Positions 46,246-55,400 of a stretch of DNA of 64,000 nucleotides are shown here, one piece after another. Position 1 is the first letter of the stretch. Every line of letters begins with the position of its first letter. Both the position numbers and the translations under genes were made by a program. Source of the stretch: Harmothoe impar (lineage: Eukaryota; Annelida; Polychaeta; Phyllodocida; Polynoidae). The stretch is from positions 5,208,001-5,272,000 of the forward strand of contig OX381708.1 in assembly GCA_947462335.1 (NCBI GenBank). The letters run 5' to 3'. Below the pieces are notes generated by a model. It did not search any database, was not told the origin of the DNA, and was given only the letters and a program-made list of their open reading frames with translations.

Positions 46246-46270
46246 AACTGACATGTCCGGTCTCCCTCAG

Positions 46271-46481
46271 CGTAAGGATGCAGCGACAGCGGAGGTACCA
46301 AGCCCGTCCACGTCGGGACGGAACCCGCCCATCAAGCGGCTACGTCTACGGGGGGACTGGTCGGACACCGGCCCCAACGCTCGGCCGGAGAGGGAGCGGG
46401 GCGCCGGGGGACAGGAGGCCGGCGGGGAGGGGGAGCAGCCGGCAGAGGGGGACGAGGCCCCGGCAGCACCCGCAGTGCCTG
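46271..46481 (+). CDS. DCAF6: DCAF6 exon with RLRLRGDW motif
   Basis: Acceptor TCTCCCTCAG at 46261-46270; donor CCTG/GTAGGT after 46481, phase 0 to 1. It encodes [20 protein letters not shown], which matches human DCAF6 [20 protein letters not shown], then an acidic Gly/Glu-rich stretch. A hAT-like MITE ends 25 bp before the exon, and the donor is the first unit of a 24-bp-based array that fills the start of the intron. Confidence 0.93.
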
Positions 46482-49400
46482 GTAGGTAGAGCAGTGCCTG
46501 GTAGGTAGAGCAGTGTGGTGCCTGGTAGGTAGAGCAGTGCCTGGTAGGTAGAGCAGTGTGGTGCCTGGTAGGTAGAGCAGTGTGGTGCCTGGTATGGTGC
46601 CTGGTAGGTAGAGCAGCGTGGTGCCTGGTAGGTAGAGCAGTGCCTGGTAGGTAGAACAGCGCGGTGCCTGGTAGGTAGAGCAGTGTGGTGCCTGGTAGGT
46701 AGAGCAGTGTGGTGCCTGGTAGGTAGAGCAGCGTGGTGCCTGGTAGGTAGAGCAGTGTGGTGCCTGGTAGGTAGAGCAGCGTGGTGCCTGGTAGGTAGAG
46801 CAGTGCCTGGTAGGTAGAACAGCGCGGTGCCTGGTAGGTAGAGCAGCACGGTGCCTGGTATGGTGCCTGGTAGGTAGAGCAGCGTGGTGCCTGGTAGGTA
46901 GAGCAGTGTGGTGCCTGGTAGGTAGAGCAGCGTGGTGCCTGGTAGGTAGAGCAGTGCCTGGTAGGTAGAGCAGCACGGTGCCTGGTAGGTAGAGCAGCAC
47001 GGTGCCTGGTATGGTGCCTGGTAGGTAGAGCAGCGTGGTGCCTGGTAGGTAGAGCAGTGCCTGGTAGGTAGAACAGCGCGGTGCCTGGTAGGTAGAGAAG
47101 GGAAACCATTGATGATTTCAGTTAAGTTTTATTTTCTTTAAAAGTCAGTTAAACGTCAGTTAGAAGAAAACTGTGCCATACTTTATCAGCTCATTTCTAG
47201 ATTCATGAGAAAATTTCAGTTTAAAAATATTTTCAGCAAAATTTACAGAATGCATTAAACTTCCAGATGATAAGAATTTGGGTTTGGTTATACCTGAAAT
47301 CTGGGTTATCCGCGAAATTTTTGGTACTAAACTTGTCAGTCAAGATTTTTTTATCAGTTAAATTTCAGTTAAAAATAGTGGGAACTCTTGATTAGTTCTC
47401 TGAAACCATTTGCCTATTACATTTGATGCCTTGGTGCCTTGTCCCCACAAATACTGCCTTTTAAATTTGCACTGCAGAAAAATGTAACACCTATGACTAT
47501 CAAACTGAGAATCATGCTAATAGGCGATACCATAACTCACATATAAGGCTGCATAAAAAAAATTATCAGCTTTACAGACACCGCCCGCACCTGTTAAAAA
47601 CGGCCGCATCATCGTTTTTTTTCATCATTTTCATAAAAAAGATGTAAAAAATGCCTCATCAGCTGGAAAAAAATTTTAGAGAATAAAACCTAGAACAAAT
47701 AGCTCCGATTCAAAGTTACTTGGGAGGCCCTATTGAAAGCCACCTTGTGAGAATCTGTTGACCTACAGCCACAACCACGTTTTTTTTCAGCTGCTTGTTC
47801 TGCGTAAAATATTGTTTAATTAAAAAAAAGACCTCCCTCGTCACTTGAATTACAAAAAAAAAAGTGACCTCCCTCGTGGTCCCAAAAAAAGTGTTCAAAA
47901 AAAAAAAAAGCCTCCCTCCCTCACCGTTCATTTTCAGAAAGTGTCCGCAAAGCTGATAATCAATTTTATGCAGCCTAAGCTGTATCTCTAACTTTGGCAA
48001 ATCCTGCAAATGACAGAGGTCTGAAATAAACTAATTTAACACTGTAATGTACATATAAGCCGCACTCTATATAGATATGTTTGGTCTCAAATTAAAACCG
48101 AGTCAGACTTGCGTACAAGCCGCGGCTTCTACCTGGGAATTTACAGTTATTTTGAACTGTATATTTAGAAAAAGTCAAAATCAGAACTAAATAATAGAGG
48201 TGCATTCCTGCTCTACCAGAACTGAAATGGTACTCAGTATTGGCTTGTGACCACTCTATATATTGGCTTGTGACCACTCTATATATATATATTTTTTTTT
48301 CATAAAAAAAATACTATATATTGTTTGTACAGTGATCCCAATGTAATTATCAGCTAAATCTGATCTCTTTCCTTCATTCCTTTACCTCCAATGAGGTTGT
48401 GAATAAAACTTATTGAAAAGAAAATTTGTTTTAGCAGTGGCAGTAGCGGAGGGGGAGGCGCGCAGTGTGACCATCATGCAGCGCATGTCGGACATGCTGA
48501 CCCGCTGGTTAGAGGGCGCCACCCGACAGGCCGACCAGCAGCGGGACCAGCCAGGCACCAGCGGGGAGGGCGCCCCCGGGACCGGCGACGGGACTGGCGA
48601 CCAACCGTCCGCAGACACACAGGTACGCTCAGTATTGCCACTGTCAGGGAAAATTATTTTCGTTTCAGGTCAGGGAAATGTTAGGGAATTTCAGAATTTT
48701 TGTCACAATCTCAGGGAAAATAGTATTTTGTCAGGGAAAATCTTTGAAATACCAAAAAAATTTACCTGTTTTCTTTGAAAAAGCCTGTATTTTACTCTGG
48801 CCTCTAAATCCTCAAAATGGAAGGGGTAAAATTTTTGTGTGCGCGCAATACACAAAACCCCTGGAAATGCAGGAAATTTAGAAATACCTTTTCGGTGGCA
48901 ACCCTGACATTGATGTCAAACTTCAAAACTTCTTCAAACTTCAAACTTCAAACTTCATTGATGTCATGGTGTGCACAGGGTCTAGAGACCCTTACATCAA
49001 GAAATGGTGACTTTTTTTATAATAAAGTTGTGTTTACATTGGTTATAGCAGAATCCTCTGAATTGTCTGTAATGGCAATGTTAGCAAACATGGCAATTAT
49101 CTTTCAAATATAATACAATTTTGACTTTGACCATGAATGACCTTCCCGCTTTGATTTTGACCTAGAGTGACCTTTCTGCTCTGACTTTGACCATGAATAC
49201 CAGTACCTTCCTTCATTGACTTTGACCCTGACTATGAATGAACTTTCTTCTCTGACCCTGACCTAGAATGACCTTTGTATTTACAGGAGGAACCAGAAGG
49301 AGGCAGCACTGCAGCCAGAAGGGAGTCGGCCGACAGTCAGGGAGAGGAGGGCGCGGCGGTGTCAGGACCATCAGGCAGGGGCACGGTAGAGGCAGGGTCT

Positions 49401-52400
49401 GAGGATACGGCTACTGATGTTAAAGCTGAGACGGCTACTGGTGTTAAAGCTGAGACGCCTACCAGTGTTAAAGCTGAGACAGCTACCAATGTTAAGGCTG
49501 AGACTACTACTGGTATTAAGCCTGAGACCACTACCGATGTTAAGGCTGAGGCTACTACTAATGTTACGACTGAGACGGCTACTGGTGTTAAAGCTGAGAT
49601 GGCTACTGATGTTAAAGCTGAGACGGCTACTGGTGTTACAGCTGAGACCGCTGCCAGTGTTAAGGCTGAGACGGCTACTGGTGTTAAAGCTGAGACTGGT
49701 GTTAAAGCTGAGACGGCTGCCAATGTTAAAGCTGAAGACGGTGATGAAGCCTGTGTGAGGGGAGCTACACCGGGTACGTCCACAGACATCCCGCAGCCAG
49801 CACACCCTTATTGTGATAAAAGGGGACAAGACTCAATGCAAAAGGACATTACAAAGGAAGTTAGTGATAAATCTGTTGAACACACGAGTGATTCTAACGT
49901 GCCGGATACGCAGGTGGAAGAGGCCTGTGGGTCATGTGATGCTGCGACATGTGAAGGTGAATCTGTGATAGAGACTGACAGTCAGGGGGGGCTGGCGGCT
50001 CTGTGCCAGGGCCTGTCGGTGACGGGTGGCGGTAGTGACAGTGGGAGTGGTAGGAGTAGCAGCGAGCGGGAGCGCCGCTCACCCAGTAGTGGTGGTGGTA
50101 GTGGGGCAGGGGTCGAGCCCCTCGTCAGTCTACGTTACACACCAGAGGGCACTAGTTCCGGAACCATCCGCGTCGACTTCCCTCACAGCGGCACCGAGGC
50201 CGGACCCAACCTCCCGCCCGACGTCAACACCTACAGTAACCACGGTAACCATGGTAGGGTCACCGAGAGGCACCCGGGGGTCAAGGTCACACCCAGTGGG
50301 TCAAGGTCAACGTCAGAGGAGAGGGGGGCGGAGGCAGATAAAGCACCATGTAGTAGCACAACGAGCGGTGCTGGTAATGAAAGGGCACATAAGGAGAGCT
50401 CCAGCCAAACCTCAACCAAAACACCCGATACACCACAGGACAGCACAACATCTCAAACTATAAAGGGCCCTGAATCATCTCAAAGTAAGGATGAGGAAAA
50501 AACTGACTTGTGTTCGCCTGATCCCAAACCCGCTGCTACAACCCCCAGTGTTGAAGGAGATGTGAGTGAGGATGAGACGCGGCCGGGGCGGCCTGACAGT
50601 GCCCACGTGATGCGGTACAGTCCCTCAGACGAGTCCGACAGCAGTCCAACCCCGGTGGATGTAGACGTAGGCTGCACTCCTGTGGACGCGGCCGAGGCCC
50701 TGATGAGTGAGTGGGTGGGGCAGGAGCTGGTACCGGGGGCTGTCGGTGAGGAGGTCCCCGGTACCGACCCTCCCCCGGGGTACACCAACGAGCCACCAGG
50801 GGGCGGGCAGGACATGCCGCAACGACTCGCATCCGCCAACAGAGGGGGTAGGTGTGGACAGGTTCAATATTGTATACCGTAAAATCCCGGCTTTAAGGCG
50901 GATTTCATTTGGTATATATTTTTCTCAAGATTTTTTTCTCAAGATTGGGGAGTCATCTTAAAGGTGGGTTTTTATACATTGAATTATGGTGAAAACCATT
51001 TTGAAAGGTTTTTTGTACAAGATGGATTTTTTCCCCAAACTGGGGGAGGGGGTCGTCTTAAAGGCGGGTTTTTCTTAAAGGTGGGGTTTTACGGTATACT
51101 GTAAAGAAGTTCTTTGTTTTCAAGGTTTAATGATTTGATGTATAGATTTGATTTCCTTTATGTGTAGCTCAAGTTTATAGTAAAGTATCCAAAAATATAA
51201 TATTTAAAAAAAAACGATGATTCTTTTTCTTGATTTACCGTAAAACCTCGCTTATAGGTCGACCCCATTTATAGGTCGAGTTGGACTTTTGGGTCAAAAA
51301 TTCGACCTATAGAAAACTACTTTGATATCTGCAAAAAAAACCGGTTATAGGTTGAATTGGACTTTGGGATCTTTTTGGGGGCACATATCCCCTTAAAACA
51401 CCCTTTTCCTGAGTCAAAAATTAGTCATATCTATGTTTTTCTGTCCAAGCTGAGGGGCTCATATGACAACTGTGTTTGTGTTCGTTTCTATTACCAGTAT
51501 GTTCTATCCTTTAAATCATTTTTTTAGTGCCCAATTATTTTCTACTTTTTACCAAAACCCCGCTTATAAGTCGAGTTGGACTATTGGGGTGAAAAATCGA
51601 CTTAAGCAAAATAGAATACCAAAAAAAAATCGACTTATAAGCGAGGTTTTACGGTAGGTGGAAAAAAATTAGTAAGAAAAATATGTCTTACAAATATTAC
51701 TGTAAACGTAAGTATTTTTGTGTGTACAAAATTCCCCGAATTTGCTAAAAAAAACTTCGCGTGTATCTAAATTCACAGATTTCTAAAATTTGACACTGTA
51801 ATTCAATGCTGTATAAATATCTGTGCTGTACATATTTACCTGGATTCCATTTCTGCGGAATTCGCAAAAATATACACAGCGCGAAAATGTCTACGTTTAC
51901 AGTAATAAATTGTATATGATGATAATATATAAGGCCTATGAGTAGTAGAGAACACCTTACTGACCTTGACCTTGACCCTCCAGTGGCTGCAGAGGGCGGC
52001 ACGACCCGCACGGTACAGATTGGTCGGGGCGGGCGGCAGCGTCGTCACGGGCACAGCGGGCCTCCCACCGGGGACTTCCAGCTACACAGCCCCCCACAGG
52101 CAGACAGCGACGAGGAACTGGGGACCGCCGCAGAGCGCAGGGACAGGTGAGACAGGTTACCTGCACATCAATCTTTTTGTACAGTTGTATATGATAACAA
52201 TTGTGTAGATAGCGGTTGCCATCCATCATATCCTAATATACACCTTTTAGTGTATCTCAACCCCCCATTACTTAATCGTTATCTCAATACCCCCATTACT
52301 TTAATGTTATCTCAATACCCCATTACTTAAATGTTATCACAATACCCTCATTACATAACCATTATCTCAATACCCTCATACCTTAATGGTTATCTCAATA

Positions 52401-55400
52401 CCCCATTACTTAATGGTTATCTCAATATCCCCTTTACTTAATTGTTATCTCAATACCCCCATTACTTAATGGTTATCTCAATACCCCATTACTTAAGTGT
52501 TATACCTCCATTATTTAATGGTTGTCTCAATACCCCCATTACTTAATGGTTATCTCAATACCCCCATTACTTAATCATTATCTCAATACCTCCATTACTT
52601 AATCATTATCTCAACACCCCCTTTACTTAATCATTATCTCAACACCCCCTTTACTTAATCATTATCTCAATACCCCCATTACTTAATGGTTATCTCAATA
52701 CCCCCATTACTTGATCATCATCTCAATATCCCCATTACTTAAGGGTTATCTCAATAACCCCATTATTTAATTGCTATCTCAATACCCCCATCATTTAATT
52801 GTTATCTCAATATCCCCATTACTTAAGGGTTATCTCAATACCCCCATTTCTTAATTGCTACCTCAAAACCCCCATTATTGAGATGTCCATTAATTAATGT
52901 GGTATTGACCACATTAATTAATGGACATCTCAATTATTATCTCACTATCCCCATTATCCTCAATATCCGAATCCTCAATTTTCAGGAGCCCTCTGTGGCT
53001 AATATGTGAGTTATGGTAATGTTTAACGGTACATCAATATAAGCTCTTTAATCTGACAGGGACGACATCGAGCGTAACTTAGCGGCGCTACGTCTACAGG
53101 AGTTGTACGTAATATCCACCCTTTATTCTGACAGAGACGACATGGAGCGTAACTTAGCGGCGCTCCGTCTACAGGAGTTGTACCGTAATATCCACCCTTT
53201 ATTCTGACAGAGACGACAGAGACGACATCGAGCGTAACTTAGCGGCGCTCCGTCTACAGGAGTTGTACCGTAATATCCACCCTTTATTCTGACAGAGACG
53301 ACAGAGACGACATCGAGCGTAACTTAGCGGCGCTCCGTCTACAGGAGTTGTACCGTAATATCCACCCTTTATTCTGACAGAGACGACAGAGACGACATCG
53401 AGCGTAACTTAGCGGCGCTCCGTCTACAGGAGTTGTACGTAATATCCACCCTTTATTCTGACAGAGACGACAGAGACGACATCGAGCGTAACTTAGCGGC
53501 GCTCCGTCTACAGGAGTTGTACCGTAAGCGGCAGGACGAGCGGGAGCGGGAGGAGCAGCAGCTACTCAACATCCACCAACCCAGCCTCAAACACGTCTAC
53601 AGCGGCCACCGCAACGCACGCACCATGGTGAGAAAAAATATAAGGGAGTGGTCATTTTTTAACAACGGGGGGAGGGGGGGCTCGGTGGATTTTCGCGCGA
53701 GCGGGTTGAGATTTTATTGATCCCCCTCACGGGAGGGGTAGACATTTTTTTAGTCCCCCCCATGGTAGGGGGCGAAATTGTTTTGGTCCCCCCCCCTCAG
53801 GCAAGTTGAAATTGAGTGCGGCCGACCCCTTTGAGCTATAGTAACGTGCAGGCTTTTTCGCCAAAAAGGGGTGAAATCTTTTTGGTCCCCCTCCCCTCAA
53901 GAGTGGTCCAAATTTTTTTGGTCTCCCCCCTTCAAGGGGTCCAAATTGTTTTGGTCCTCCCCCCAAATCCACCAACCCCCCCATGTTGTTCAAAATTGAC
54001 CACTCCCTAAATATGTAATTCACATTTCGCATTCAAATACTAGATTGATAGAACTTAAGGCCACTCAAAAAAAAGTGGTTTCTCATCAGCAAGGACTGAA
54101 AGTATAATGAGGGAGGGTCTTTTTTTTAAATCCTTTTTTTCTTTTCACCTTGTGGGCTAAAATGCATAGGAAAATAAATGCTTTTTGTGACCAAAATTCA
54201 CATTTTGATAGTTAAGAATCTATAGATCTTTAAAAATGGGAGAAATGTATTTCTATCCCACTGCATTACTGGCACTATTAACTTTAATTTGATACCAACT
54301 ACGCCAATATTTGTCCATTTTTATCATCATGTATTTCATCAAAGATTTGCCCAAAAAAAGTTTTCCTCAAAACCTGATTTCTATGATGGACTTTTTTAAG
54401 TGGCCTTAGTGAAAGTATTTTTGTCAAAGATTGATGCACTATTTATCAAGATTGAGATCAGCGAGATTATGTTGGTTATAGTACCTACAGCACTGTGGTA
54501 GCTCTTTTTCTGTACCTGACTCTCCGGCACATGAAAGAGGCCACCTTATGGGGAGAGCACTTTGTGATGTCTGTGGCAAAATTCGAAAAAAAATGCCATG
54601 GAGTACGGCTACACTGTACTGTATGGGGGCATGGAGTACGGAGCTCCTATAGGTTTAACATAGAGAAGGCAGTCTTTGCGAAAACTTTTTCATCCCACAG
54701 GACATTCAGTCCTGCAAATTTTCAATGTTGAAGGACCGGCAACATATTTGGAGGACCGGATAGCCACATATCTGCATTTTAAGTATAAAAGAGTTTTTTC
54801 CATTTAAAATACAATGTATTTATAAACATTTATGGATGAATCAGGATAGATATATAGTTTTGCACAGTATATTGACATGCATATTTCAGCTTTAGGAGCC
54901 CAACTGCCTTCTTCTAGTTCAGAAAAGCCCAACATGCGACTGGACATTCGGTTCTGCTACACTTGTAAATATGCTGGACCGGTGGTGTTTTAGAAGGACA
55001 TTGCCGCTGTCCTGCATGTTTTCGCAAAGACAGACTGAGAAGGGCGTATTACCCATGTAATAAATATCTTTATGTTGTAGATAAAAGAGGCGACGTTCTG
55101 GGGGGAGCACTTTGTGATGAGTGGGTCAGACTGTGGCCACATCTTCGTGTGGGACCGCTACACGTCCGAACTGGTCATGGTGTTAGAGGGAGACAAACAC
55201 GTCGTCAACTGTTTGCAGCCACACCCCTACGACCCCGGTAAGTTAAGGCCACAACAAAAAAAAAAAGGTCAATGGATTTCACTTTTCGAAAAATGGTGCA
55301 AGCGAGCAAATTTTTTTTTGTCAATGGATTTTGTTGGTGGAAAGCATTTATTTTTTTTACCCAGCCTCCGATAAAAGTTCTTAATGGACCCCTAACGTAA

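Noticed and set aside
46267..47109. Minus-strand open frames with LPGTTLLY and CSTYQAP repeats
   Set aside because: They are antisense readings of the donor-derived minisatellite.
49337..49829. Minus-strand open frames over the DCAF6 central exon
   Set aside because: They are mirror frames of the VKAE coding repeats; the plus frame has homology, splice sites and phase.
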